Assembly: GCA_036501845.1 (NCBI GenBank)
Contig: DASXZO010000148.1
Location: forward strand, 1-21,855
DNA: 21,855 bases
Source: JBBREP01 sp036501845
Lineage (GTDB): Bacteria > Actinomycetota > Acidimicrobiia > IMCC26256 > PALSA-610
Direction of reading: 5' to 3'
The notes beneath the pieces were generated by a model. The model was given only the letters and a program-made list of their open reading frames with translations, was not told where the DNA came from and made no database searches. A program made the translations under genes and the position numbers. Positions within the stretch are counted from its first letter, which is position 1, and every line of letters begins with the position of its first letter. Positions 7,190 to 15,606 of this stretch are shown here, one piece after another.

Positions 7190-7370
7190 TCAATCACTCG
7201 CCTTGCTGATCACATACACGATGCCGCTCCCCAGTCGCCGACGAACACGGTCGTCCCATGAAGCACGACGGGAACGGGGCTGTTCAGCCCCGCGAGAACG
7301 CGTGCACCGTGTCACCCTCATATCAGTGCCGTCGGGACGCAGCGACAAGATCGCAGCCGAGTATTTTGTT
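7190..7370 (-). pseudogene. Frameshifted relic of an NHL/SMP-30-type propeller gene, C-terminal end
   Basis: The 384-nt gap between the MFS stop and the propeller start holds no intact gene. The minus strand reads SLRPDGTDMRV in one frame, then VLAGLNSPVPVVLHGTTVFV and GDW in the next, then GSGIVYVISKASD and a stop back in the first frame. Joined together this resembles the last blade of NHL, SMP-30 or sorbosone dehydrogenase-like propellers (pattern GLN.PV......LYVADWGSG.VYRI). At least two compensating indels and a stop just upstream (about 7400) make it non-functional as read. The perfect hairpin GGGGCTG-TT-CAGCCCC (7276-7291) lies inside it. Between 7411 and 7505 nothing recognisable was found. 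Confidence 0.5.
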
Positions 7371-7505
7371 GTTGTATTGCAGTGGTCGCACGCCGCGGAT
7401 CACCTCCTTCGCTGTGGTGGATGGGTTCGCTCTTGACAGCCAACCGATCCACCCTGGGAGCAGGCTCCGGGGTCACCAGGAAACGACACCGACTTTCCAG
7501 CAGGG

Positions 7506-9149
7506 TCAGGACGGTGCGTTGGCCTCTCGGCGCGGCATCGCTGACTCGCGATCCACCACTGCGGCCTGGTCGGTCTCGGAGCCGGTCAGGTCGATCACGC
7601 GCTGGTACTGCTCCAGCAGTTCGCGCTCGTGGTCCCGCTTCGGGAACGCGAAGAACACCACCGCCGCGCCGAGCACCACAGCCACGATGCCCGCGGAGTA
7701 GGCCAAATCGGCGCCGTGCAGAAACGCTTTCTGCGCGCCAGCGACGATCTGACTGGCGTACTGCGGATACTTCGACGCGGTATCGGCCGCACCGGCGAAC
7801 GATTTCGTCAACTGCGATTGCACGCTGCTGTTGACCGACGACGGAACGAGTTTCGTTGCCGTCGACACATATCCCACGGTGAGCAGTGCACCGAAGATCG
7901 ACTGCATGATCGCCCCACCGAGGTCACGCTGCAGATCGGCGGTTGCCGATGCCATGCCCGCTCGCAGCACCGGAACCGAGGCGGTGAGCGAGTGCGACGC
8001 CGGGGTGCCGGCGAGCCCGACGCCGATACCGACGAACGCGTACGCCGGTCCGACCTGCCAGTAGCTGTCGCCCCGCTCCCACAACACGAGCATCGTGACG
8101 AAACCCAAGAGCACGAACACGTAGCCGACCAGCAGCGTGAATCGTGAGCCCCGCGTTTCGACCAACTTCGCTGAGCGAGGAGCGACGCACACCATGAGTA
8201 TCGCCATCGGAAGGATTGCGGCACCCGCGTCGACCGTGGAATAACCCAGCACGTTCTGCATGAACTGTTGCCCGATGTACATCGCGCCCATCAGCGAGCC
8301 GAACACGATGACGCCGGAGCACGCGCCGACCCAGAACGTCGGGCGCGCCGCCACCGCGAGGTCGTACAACGGATTCGCCGCACGCCGCTGTCGCATCACG
8401 AACGCCGCGCCGGCCACCAGCGTGATGATCGCGAGAGCAACCACGAGCGCAGCCTTGCCGGGCACAGGAACGAGGTTGATGGCGAGGATCAACCCGGCGA
8501 TCAGGGCAACCGAGATGACGCCGCCGAGATTGTCGATGGCTTCGCGCGCCTCGTTCACGTGGCTCGGAATCAGCACGACGGCGAGGACCAACGCCACGAC
8601 GGCGAGCGGGAGCGTGATCAGGAACACCGATCCCCACCAGAAATGCTCGAGCATCGCACCCGCGCAGAGCGGGCCGATTGCCGCGACCGCGCCGCCGAGC
8701 GCGCTCCACAACGCTATGGCACGCGTTCGCTGCTCGCCCGGCGTCCAGAGCGCGGTGATCAGCGCGAGGGTCGTCGGGTATGCCATACCGGCGGAGAGCC
8801 CGCCAACGATCCGTGCCGCGACGAGCACGCCGATGCTCGGCGCGTACGCCGCTGCGACGCATGCCGGCACGGAGAGCGTGATGCCGCCGAGGCACATCGC
8901 CTTGCGGCCGTAACGGTCGCCGATCGCACCGAAATACAGCACCGATGCCGCGAGCCCGAGCGAGTAGCCGACCGCGACGAGATTCAAGCTGATCTGCGAG
9001 GCGTCGAAGAATTTGCCGATGTCCGGCAGCGCCACGTTGGCAACAGCGAGGTTCAAGTTCGCAACGGCCGCGGTCAGGATCAGTGCAAAGAGCACCAGTC
9101 CGGACCGTGCAGGCGCGCCACGCGGCACGGGCTGTCCGTCGCTTGTCAT
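7506..9149 (-). CDS. MFS transporter, DHA2 (14-TM, EmrB/QacA-like) family
   Basis: The 547-aa integral membrane protein shows the drug:H+ antiporter-2 pattern: LNLAVANVALPDI (32-44) after the first membrane helix, motif A GAIGDRYGRK (74-83) in loop 2-3, RIVGGLSAGMAYPTT in helix 4 and long second-half helices consistent with 14 TM segments. A hydrophilic loop of about 50 residues before the last helix and a charged C-terminal tail are usual for this group. Members export drugs, lipids or metabolites using the proton gradient; the substrate is unknown. It is last in the minus-strand run after GH15, 24 nt beyond that stop, so it is probably cotranscribed with carbohydrate genes. The ATG at 9149 gives a normal N-terminus. 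Confidence 0.9.
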   Translation of the reverse strand: MTSDGQPVPRGAPARSGLVLFALILTAAVANLNLAVANVALPDIGKFFDASQISLNLVAVGYSLGLAASVLYFGAIGDRYGRKAMCLGGITLSVPACVAAAYAPSIGVLVAARIVGGLSAGMAYPTTLALITALWTPGEQRTRAIALWSALGGAVAAIGPLCAGAMLEHFWWGSVFLITLPLAVVALVLAVVLIPSHVNEAREAIDNLGGVISVALIAGLILAINLVPVPGKAALVVALAIITLVAGAAFVMRQRRAANPLYDLAVAARPTFWVGACSGVIVFGSLMGAMYIGQQFMQNVLGYSTVDAGAAILPMAILMVCVAPRSAKLVETRGSRFTLLVGYVFVLLGFVTMLVLWERGDSYWQVGPAYAFVGIGVGLAGTPASHSLTASVPVLRAGMASATADLQRDLGGAIMQSIFGALLTVGYVSTATKLVPSSVNSSVQSQLTKSFAGAADTASKYPQYASQIVAGAQKAFLHGADLAYSAGIVAVVLGAAVVFFAFPKRDHERELLEQYQRVIDLTGSETDQAAVVDRESAMPRREANAPS

Positions 9150-9173
9150 GGGCGCAGACCCCGCCGACCCTGA

Positions 9174-11063
9174 TCAGAACTCGTCGAGCATCTCGGCCAC
9201 GATGATGCGCGAGGCCGCTTCGATGAGCGCGAGGTGTGAGAACGCCTGCGGGAAGTTGCCGAGATGCTGCCCGCTCGCCGCTTCGAACTCCTCTGCGTAG
9301 AGGCCGAGCGGTGAGGCGACTCGCAGCAGCTTCTCCATCAGGTCCCGCGCACGCTGCACCTCGCCGATGATCGCGAGCGCCGACACGAGCCAGAACGAGC
9401 AGATCAGGAAGGTGCCTTCCTTGCCCGACAGGCCGTCATCGGTGTCGTCAGTGTGGTATCGCAGCACGAAGCCGTTCTCCGTGAGCTCATCGGCAATCGC
9501 GTTGACCGTCGCTCGCAGGCGCGGGTCGTCGGTCGGCAGGAACCCGAAGAGCGCGGCCAGCAATACGGACGCGTCGAGGTTGTCGGTGGCGTAGTGCTGG
9601 CGCAGCACGCCACGCGAATCCACACCGTTGCTCAAAATATCGTCGCGAATCTGCTCCGCCGTTGCGCCCCACTCTTGGGCCAGGTCGTTGTCGCCGCGAA
9701 GTCCCGCGAGGCTCGAGGCTCGGTCCAACGCGACCCAGCACATCAGCTTCGACGACACGTAGTGCTGCGGCGCGCCGCGCGCCTCCCAGATGCCTTGGTC
9801 CGGGTTGCCCCACACCTTGGTCGCGCACTCGGCCTGTGTCTCGACGATCGGCCACAGCCGCCGGGGAAGACGCGCGGAGTGGCGGGTATGGAGCAGGATC
9901 GAGTCGAGCACCGCGCCGAACACGTCGTTCTGACGCTGGTCGTACGCACCGTTGCCGATTCGGACCGGGCGGGCGCCGCGGTATCCCGAGAGCTCGTCGC
10001 GCGTGCTCTCGGTGAGATCACGACGGCCATCGATGCCGTACATGATCTGCAGCGAACCGTCGTCGGTTGCCTCGACATCGGCAACGAACTGCATGAACTC
10101 GTCGGCTTCCCAGTCGAGCAAGAGGAAGTGGAGCGCTTGGAGCGTGAACGTGGTGTCACGCATCCACGTGTAGCGGTAATCCCAGTTGCGTTCGCCACCC
10201 GGAGTCTCGGGGAGCGACGTGGTGAGCGCGGCGACCGTCGCACCGGTCGGCATGTAGCTGAGACCCTTGATCGTGAGCGCCGACCGCTGCACCGGATCCC
10301 GCCAGCGGTGATCAGGGATGCGGGCGCGACCGAGCCAGTTCCTCCAGAAGCGGATGGTGCGGTCGACACGGGCACGCGCGTCAGCGGCGTCGTCGGGGTG
10401 CGCGAGATCTTCGGCCCACGACAATGCGCAATACGCCGTTTCGCCCTGACAGAGCGTGTGGCGCGCGCGCACCCGGTTGCCCTCGATGCCGAGCGCGAGG
10501 TCGGATCGGAGCCTGAGTGTGGGATGCCCGTGGCAGATCGCGTCAGCCGACCAACGATGGCCGTCCACCATCGACCACTCCGCCGTCGTGCGCCCGTAGT
10601 CGAACGCGGGCTCGCACACGAGCTCGACTTCGACGCGCCCGTCGATGCACTCCACGGTGCGCACCAAGAGGTGATCGGCGTCGTCGTCAACGGGTGGACG
10701 TGTGTGCGGGGTGATGCGATCCTCGTGGTCCCAAGGTCCCATCGTGAGGGCATCGCGCACGACGACCCAACCGGCCGGCGTCTTCCATGTGGTGGTGAGC
10801 ACATTCGTGCCGGCTTCGTACGCGCGTGCCGAAGGATGGCTGATCCCGAACGGACCGAACCGGAAAAAGCCGGCCTCGCGATCGAGGAGGCTCCCGAACA
10901 CGCTGGGCGAATCGAAACTCGGCACGCACAGCCAATCGATCGCGCCATCAGGCGCCACGAGCGCGCCGGTGTGACAGTTCGACAGGAACGCGTAGTCGGC
11001 GATGGGCGGGAACGGAGACGGTGCGGCGGCGCTTTGGCCATTGCCCGCACCATGGACCCTCAT
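9174..11063 (-). CDS. Glycoside hydrolase family 15 (glucoamylase/trehalase-like)
   Basis: The 629-aa protein has the N-terminal beta-sandwich (IADYAFLSNCHTGALVAPDG, 21-40; AIDWLCVPSFDSPS, 41-54) and the (alpha/alpha)6 barrel of GH15. Visible barrel motifs are ERNWDYRYTWMRD (291-303), QNDVFGAVLDSI (378-389), GIWEARGAPQHYVSSK (424-439) with Glu427 as the probable general acid, and YAEEFEAASGQHLGNFPQAF (589-608) with Glu591 as the probable base. Such bacterial enzymes cleave glucose from alpha-glucans or, in mycobacteria, trehalose; which substrate applies is open. There is no signal peptide, so it acts in the cytoplasm. Its ATG overlaps the zwf TGA (ATGA), implying translational coupling, and the MFS gene follows. 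The frame is open upstream to 11195, but only inside zwf. Confidence 0.92.
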   Translation of the reverse strand: MRVHGAGNGQSAAAPSPFPPIADYAFLSNCHTGALVAPDGAIDWLCVPSFDSPSVFGSLLDREAGFFRFGPFGISHPSARAYEAGTNVLTTTWKTPAGWVVVRDALTMGPWDHEDRITPHTRPPVDDDADHLLVRTVECIDGRVEVELVCEPAFDYGRTTAEWSMVDGHRWSADAICHGHPTLRLRSDLALGIEGNRVRARHTLCQGETAYCALSWAEDLAHPDDAADARARVDRTIRFWRNWLGRARIPDHRWRDPVQRSALTIKGLSYMPTGATVAALTTSLPETPGGERNWDYRYTWMRDTTFTLQALHFLLLDWEADEFMQFVADVEATDDGSLQIMYGIDGRRDLTESTRDELSGYRGARPVRIGNGAYDQRQNDVFGAVLDSILLHTRHSARLPRRLWPIVETQAECATKVWGNPDQGIWEARGAPQHYVSSKLMCWVALDRASSLAGLRGDNDLAQEWGATAEQIRDDILSNGVDSRGVLRQHYATDNLDASVLLAALFGFLPTDDPRLRATVNAIADELTENGFVLRYHTDDTDDGLSGKEGTFLICSFWLVSALAIIGEVQRARDLMEKLLRVASPLGLYAEEFEAASGQHLGNFPQAFSHLALIEAASRIIVAEMLDEF

Positions 11064-12451
11064 CGCGCGATCCACGGCTCGTGCCAGCGTCCGCATCCTG
11101 CGACGATCGAGCTCGCGGCATCGGGTCCCCACGAACCAGGCACGTACGAATGCACCGGCGGTGGTGCGTCGACGAGTGGCTGCATGATCCTCCATTGCTC
11201 TTCGACGGTGTCCTGTCGCGTGAAGCGCCCCGTCTGGCCGACCATCGCGGCGTGCAGCAAGACCTCGTAGGGCGTCGCGCCTTCACCGCCCTGTTCCGAG
11301 AACTCCATGTCGAGTTCGATCGGCCCGGGCGCCGTTTCGTCGGCCTTGCGCGCGTCGAGACGGAATCGGATCCCGGTGGACGGGTCGAGCTTCACCACGA
11401 TCTGGTCGGGTTCGGAGTGCGGCCCGCGTAAGCCGAACCCGAGACGCGGCGGGCTCTTGAACACGAGCCGAAGCTCGGTCTGGGTTGCCGCCAGCCGTTT
11501 GCCACTGCGGATGAAGATCGGGACCCCCGACCAGCGCCAATTGTCGATGTCGAGCCGGAGCGCGGCATAGGTCTCCGTGGTGGAGTCCGCGGCGACACCG
11601 TCGATGGAGCGGTATCCGTCGTACTGGCCTCGCACATAGCGGGCGGGGTCGGCCGTGCTCACGGCGCGGAAGATCGCGGTTTCGGCGTCCTTGATCGTCT
11701 CGGGATCGCCGCCCGACGGTGCCTCCATGGTCGCCGCGGCGAGCACCTGCAGCAGATGGTTGACGACCACGTCGCGCAACGCGCCGACGGGGTCGTAGAA
11801 ATGCCCGCGGTCCTCCACGCCGAACGACTCGGCCATCGTGATCTGCACGCTTTCCACGTAGTTGCGGTTCCAGACCGGCTCCAACATCGTGTTGGCGAAG
11901 CGCATGTAGAGGATCTGCTCGAGTCCCATCTTTCCGAGGTAGTGATCGATCCGGAGCAACTGCGACTCGTCGATGTACTGGTGCAGCTCCGCGGCGAGCG
12001 CGCGCGCGGATTCGCGGTCGTGACCGAACGGCTTCTCCACGACCATACGGGCGTGGTCCGTGAGACCAGCGTCGGTGAGGCCCTTCACCACGGTCGCGAA
12101 CAGGAACGGCGGGATCTCGAGATAGAACACCGGCCGTTCCGTGTCCTTGATTGCGGTGCCGACCCGTTCGTACGTCGACGCGTCCGCGAAGTCGCCGGGC
12201 ACGTACGTCATCCGGTCCGCGAGCCGCTGCATCACAGGCTCGTCGAGCGTCTCACCGCACGCCACAATCGACTCGCGAGCCCGTTCGACCAGCTGGTCGA
12301 CGCCCCAGTCGTCGGCCGCGACCCCGACGATCGGGCATTGCAAGAGGTTGCGCGCTTCCAGCCGGTAGAGCGACCGGAAGGTCATCACCTTGGCGAGATC
12401 GCCGGTGATGCCGAAGATCACGAACACATCGCAATCGGTGCGTGCAGGCAT
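11060..12451 (-). CDS. zwf: Glucose-6-phosphate dehydrogenase
   Basis: The 463-aa enzyme oxidises glucose-6-phosphate to 6-phosphogluconolactone, the entry to the oxidative pentose phosphate path. Motifs are the nucleotide-binding FGITGDLA (13-20), EKPFGHD with Lys140, RIDHYLGK with His170, and NHLLQ with His232. The spacing of Lys140, His170 and His232 equals that of Lys148, His178 and His240 in the Leuconostoc enzyme. The segment after RIDHYLGK reads MGLEQI instead of the common ETVQNI, and the protein is somewhat short, marking a divergent subgroup. Two starts are possible: ATG at 12457, only three bases after GAAAGG, or ATG at 12451, nine bases after it and preferred. It lies 23-29 nt behind the NDH-2 stop and overlaps the GH15 start. 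Confidence 0.95.
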   Translation of the reverse strand: MPARTDCDVFVIFGITGDLAKVMTFRSLYRLEARNLLQCPIVGVAADDWGVDQLVERARESIVACGETLDEPVMQRLADRMTYVPGDFADASTYERVGTAIKDTERPVFYLEIPPFLFATVVKGLTDAGLTDHARMVVEKPFGHDRESARALAAELHQYIDESQLLRIDHYLGKMGLEQILYMRFANTMLEPVWNRNYVESVQITMAESFGVEDRGHFYDPVGALRDVVVNHLLQVLAAATMEAPSGGDPETIKDAETAIFRAVSTADPARYVRGQYDGYRSIDGVAADSTTETYAALRLDIDNWRWSGVPIFIRSGKRLAATQTELRLVFKSPPRLGFGLRGPHSEPDQIVVKLDPSTGIRFRLDARKADETAPGPIELDMEFSEQGGEGATPYEVLLHAAMVGQTGRFTRQDTVEEQWRIMQPLVDAPPPVHSYVPGSWGPDAASSIVAGCGRWHEPWIAR

Positions 12452-12480
12452 GGTCATTGGCCTTTCTGCGGGAGTCGGCC

Positions 12481-13869
12481 CTACGTCTCGTTGATGGCGT
12501 GTTCGTGTTCGTCGAGGTGCAGCACTGGAAGCGGATTCGGCTGGATCACCGAGCGAACGGATTCGGGCGCGCTGAGGTCGCCACCGGTATGGCCGACGCT
12601 GAAGACGCGCTCGGGGCGAGCGCGTCCGATCATGGATCGCGCCCATGCCCAGATCGCTCCGAAGCGATTGGCGAAGCCGTTCAGAAAGGCGAGGTGCACG
12701 AACAGCCACACGAGCCACGCGGAAAATCCGCTCAGGCGCAGCTTGCGCACACTGCACACTGCCCGGAACCGACCAATCGTGGCGACGGTGCCGAGGTCGC
12801 GGTAGTGGAACGGCGCCGGCTCCTTGCCTTTCATACGTCGCACGATCGTGTTGGCGGCGTGCAAGCCACCTTGCATCGCCACCTCGGCAACGCCGGGTAG
12901 ACCGTCGAGGGTCGTCATGTCGCCGACGGCGAACACCTCGGGATGCCCCGGCAGCGTGAGATCCGAATGCACGGCGATCCGGCCCGACCGATCGAGCTCC
13001 GCGCCCGTCGCGCTCGCCAGCATCTCCGCGAGTGGTGAGGCGTGCACGCCCGCGGCCCAGACCACCACGCGCGCGTCGATGTGCTCGGTACCGGAATCGG
13101 TCTGGACGGTCACGCCGGTGGCGTCCACCAGCGTGACGCGCGCACCCATGTGGAGTTCCACACCGAGGTGCTCGAGCTGCGCCGTCGCCCGTTCCGAAAG
13201 GCGATCACCGAACGTCGCGAGCGGCGCACCTCCGCCGTCGAGGAGCAACACGCGTACCGACGTCGGATCGATGGCACGGAACTCGCGAGCGAGCGTGCGC
13301 AGCGCCAGCTCGCGGACCTGCCCGGCTATCTCCACACCCGTAGGACCGGCGCCCACGATCACGATCGTCAACCATGTGGCCCGCTCGTTCTCGTCGGTGG
13401 CCGTCTCGGCCATCTCGAAGGCGCCGAGGATCCGCCGGCGCAGCTCGAGCGCGTCGTCGAGCGTCTTCATTCCCGGCGCGTAGAGCGCGAACTCGTCGTG
13501 CCCGAAATAGGTCTGGCCGGCCCCGGCGGCCACGATCAGATCGTCGTACGGAAACTCGATCGTGTCGCCGGTCGGGCGGCGAGCATGGACCACACGCCGC
13601 TCGATATCGAACCCGGTGACTTCGGCGAGTTCGACACGCACGTTGCGCGCGCGCCGCAGCACATGACGCAGCGGCGGCGCGATCTGGCCGGGCGACAGCA
13701 TGCCCGTGGCCACTTGGTACAGCAGCGGCTGGAACAGGTGATGGTTGCGCCGGTCGACGAGGGTGACCTCCACCGGCTGGCGCGACAGGTAGCGGCACGC
13801 CGGTAACCCGCCGAAACCGCCACCAACCACCACAACGCGCGGACGCGTCGACATTTGCCTCGTGTTCAT
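12481..13869 (-). CDS. ndh: Type II NADH dehydrogenase (NAD(P)/FAD-dependent oxidoreductase)
   Basis: The 462-aa flavoprotein has two Rossmann dinucleotide folds: RVVVVGGGFGGLPACRYL (11-28) for FAD and TIVIVGAGPTGVEIAGQ for NAD(P)H. It also has RRNHHLFQPLLYQVATGMLS, typical of NDH-2, and EVFAVGDM contacting the FAD. The C-terminal part, with LSGFSAWLVWLFVHLAFLNG, is the membrane-anchoring region, so this is more likely a quinone-linked dehydrogenase than a soluble reductase. It moves electrons from NADH to menaquinone without pumping protons. GGAG six bases before ATG 13869 supports that start; ATG at 13854 is an alternative. It heads the run ndh-zwf-GH15-MFS and diverges from the GMC-cydAB run across 123 bp. 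Confidence 0.88.
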   Translation of the reverse strand: MNTRQMSTRPRVVVVGGGFGGLPACRYLSRQPVEVTLVDRRNHHLFQPLLYQVATGMLSPGQIAPPLRHVLRRARNVRVELAEVTGFDIERRVVHARRPTGDTIEFPYDDLIVAAGAGQTYFGHDEFALYAPGMKTLDDALELRRRILGAFEMAETATDENERATWLTIVIVGAGPTGVEIAGQVRELALRTLAREFRAIDPTSVRVLLLDGGGAPLATFGDRLSERATAQLEHLGVELHMGARVTLVDATGVTVQTDSGTEHIDARVVVWAAGVHASPLAEMLASATGAELDRSGRIAVHSDLTLPGHPEVFAVGDMTTLDGLPGVAEVAMQGGLHAANTIVRRMKGKEPAPFHYRDLGTVATIGRFRAVCSVRKLRLSGFSAWLVWLFVHLAFLNGFANRFGAIWAWARSMIGRARPERVFSVGHTGGDLSAPESVRSVIQPNPLPVLHLDEHEHAINET

Positions 13870-13992
13870 CTTCGCTCCAACTCGAGCGCAAGTGCCGGGG
13901 TCAGGACTCGCCCGCGCCGGGTCATGTGCTCCGTCCGGGTCCAGCGAATACTCCGAGCCAGGCGAAAGCATCCCCCGAAAGGTGTGTGCCCG
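13870..13992. promoter_or_regulatory. Divergent intergenic region, presumably with both promoters
   Basis: The 123 bp separate the NDH-2 start on the minus strand from the GMC start on the plus strand and must carry initiation for both runs. AATACT at 13947-13952 is a fair -10 candidate on the plus strand but has no recognisable -35; no convincing element was found for the minus strand. No long dyad was seen. Confidence 0.45.
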
Positions 13993-15546
13993 ATGGTGGA
14001 CCACTACGACGTCGTCATTGTCGGTACCGGCGCGGGCGGTGGCACCCTCGCCCACACCCTCGCACCCTCCGGCAAGCGAGTTCTGCTGCTCGAACGCGGC
14101 AATTTCCTGCCCCGCGAGATGGAGAACTGGGATCCCGGCCCGGTGTTCGTCGACGGGCGCTACATCTCGAGCGACATTTGGTACGACGCCGACGGCGCGG
14201 CCTTCCAGCCCCAGGTGCACTACTTCGTGGGTGGCGCGACCAAGCTCTACGGGGCAGCGCTGTATCGCCTGCGCCCGCGCGACTTCGAAGAGATCAAGCA
14301 CATCGACGGCCTGTCGCCGGCGTGGCCAGTGACGTACGACGAGTTCGAGCCGTACTACACGAAGGCCGAATGGCTCTACCAGGTACACGGCACCCACGGC
14401 GCCGACCCCACCGAGGGCCACTGGAGCAAGCAATATCCGTGGCCCGCCGTGTCGCACGAGCCCCGAATCCAGCAGATCGTCGACGACCTGAATGCCGCGG
14501 GCTACCAACCCTTCTCGGCGCCGTGCGGTGTGATGCTCGACTAGGCCGATCCCGCACGGAGCGCGTGCATTCGCTGCACGTGGTGCGACGGCTATCCGTG
14601 CCTCGTGCACGCGAAGTCCGACGCGGAGACGATCGCCGTGCGCCCTGCGCTCGCGTCGCCGAACGTCACCTTGCTCGTCAACGCCGAAGTCGTGGAACTG
14701 CGTGTGGACGATTCGGGCACGAGCGTCACCGAGGTGATCGTCGACCGGTCGGGTCAGCGCGAGTCATATACGGCCGACATCGTCGTGGTGGCTGCGGGCG
14801 CGGCCAACAGCGCCAAGATCCTTCTACGGTCGGCGAGCGAGCACCACCCGAACGGCCTCGCCAACGGGTCCGACCAAGTCGGGCGCAACTACATGTTCCA
14901 CAACAGCCGAGCTGTCGTTGCCCTGGCGAAGGAAGCCAACGACACAACGTTCCAGAAGACGCTCGCACTGAACGACTTCTACTTCGGCGGCCCCGACTAT
15001 GACTGGCCGATCGGCAACATCCAGATGGTCGGCAAGTCGAACGCCGAGGCGATGAAGGGCGAAGAACCGAAGCTCACGAAGCTCGCTCCCCACTGGAGCC
15101 TCGACGACGTCGCGCGCCATGCGGTCGATTTTTGGCTCACGACGGAAGACGTGCCGATGCCCGACAACCGGGTGACCGTCGACGCGCAGGGCTGTGTGCA
15201 TGTGGCGTATACGTCGAACAACGACGACGAGGCCGACCGGCTGTATCACGAGTTGCGGACGATCCTCAACCACGCGGGCCTGGCCCAGCATCACGTGCTC
15301 GACAAGAACTTCTACATGTACATGAACATCCCTCTTGCCGGCTGCGCGCACCAAGCGGGTTCTTGTCGCTTCGGCCACGATCCGGCCGCCTCGGTGCTCG
15401 ATGAACACTGCAAGGCGCACGAACTCGACAACCTCTACGTGGTCGACACGAGCTTCTTCCCCAGCATCGGCGCAGTGAACCCGGCACTGACCGCCATGGC
15501 GAATGCGATCCGCGTCGGGGAGCACGTGCTCGACCGGCTCCGGTAG
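13993..15546 (+). pseudogene. GMC family oxidoreductase interrupted by a single in-frame TAG at codon 184
   Basis: Read through the stop, the frame gives 517 residues, the normal size for a bacterial GMC flavoenzyme that oxidises alcohols or sugars with FAD. The N-terminus has YDVVIVGTGAGGGTLA (5-20), the FAD-binding motif, and GGATKLYGAALYRLRPRDF. The C-terminus has LAGCAHQAGSCRFGHDP and VDTSFFPSIGAVNPALTAMA, with the active-site His and Asn region. TAG at 14542-14544 falls between GVMLD and ADPARSACIRCTWCDGYPC in an otherwise intact frame, so one base change (for example from GAG) explains it. The four-Cys motif CxxCxxCxxxxC follows at once. A GTG at 14605 could restart only without the FAD domain and has no ribosome site. 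cydA begins 60 nt after the stop. The enzyme is either lost, recoded or misread in sequencing. Confidence 0.85.
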
Positions 15547-15606
15547 GCCGCGACCACACGTGGCCTCAGTAGCGCCCATCGCACCGACAATGGAATCGAC
15601 CCGACC

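Noticed and set aside
7397..7410. A 16S rRNA gene end
   Set aside because: Only 13 bases match; the preceding bases do not resemble helix 45 or any other part of 16S rRNA.
5991..7436. Long open frame on the plus strand opposite the propeller gene
   Set aside because: It is Arg/His-rich with no domain, and mirrors the high third-position GC of the minus-strand gene, whose repeats are clearly real.
9453..11270. 605-codon open frame on the plus strand opposite GH15
   Set aside because: It lies antisense to a gene with conserved catalytic motifs throughout; its composition is typical of a GC-rich shadow frame.
11756..12805. Open frame on the plus strand opposite zwf
   Set aside because: It is antisense to motif-bearing zwf and the ndh end, with no recognisable domain.
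14542..14544. Pyrrolysine or selenocysteine recoding
   Set aside because: Selenocysteine uses TGA. Pyrrolysine at TAG is rare and nothing in the window (pylT, pylS) supports it; a point change is simpler.
14605..15546. Independent gene restarting at GTG 14605 after the amber
   Set aside because: It would lack the FAD-binding domain and has no ribosome site, so the segment is better read as the second half of the interrupted GMC gene.
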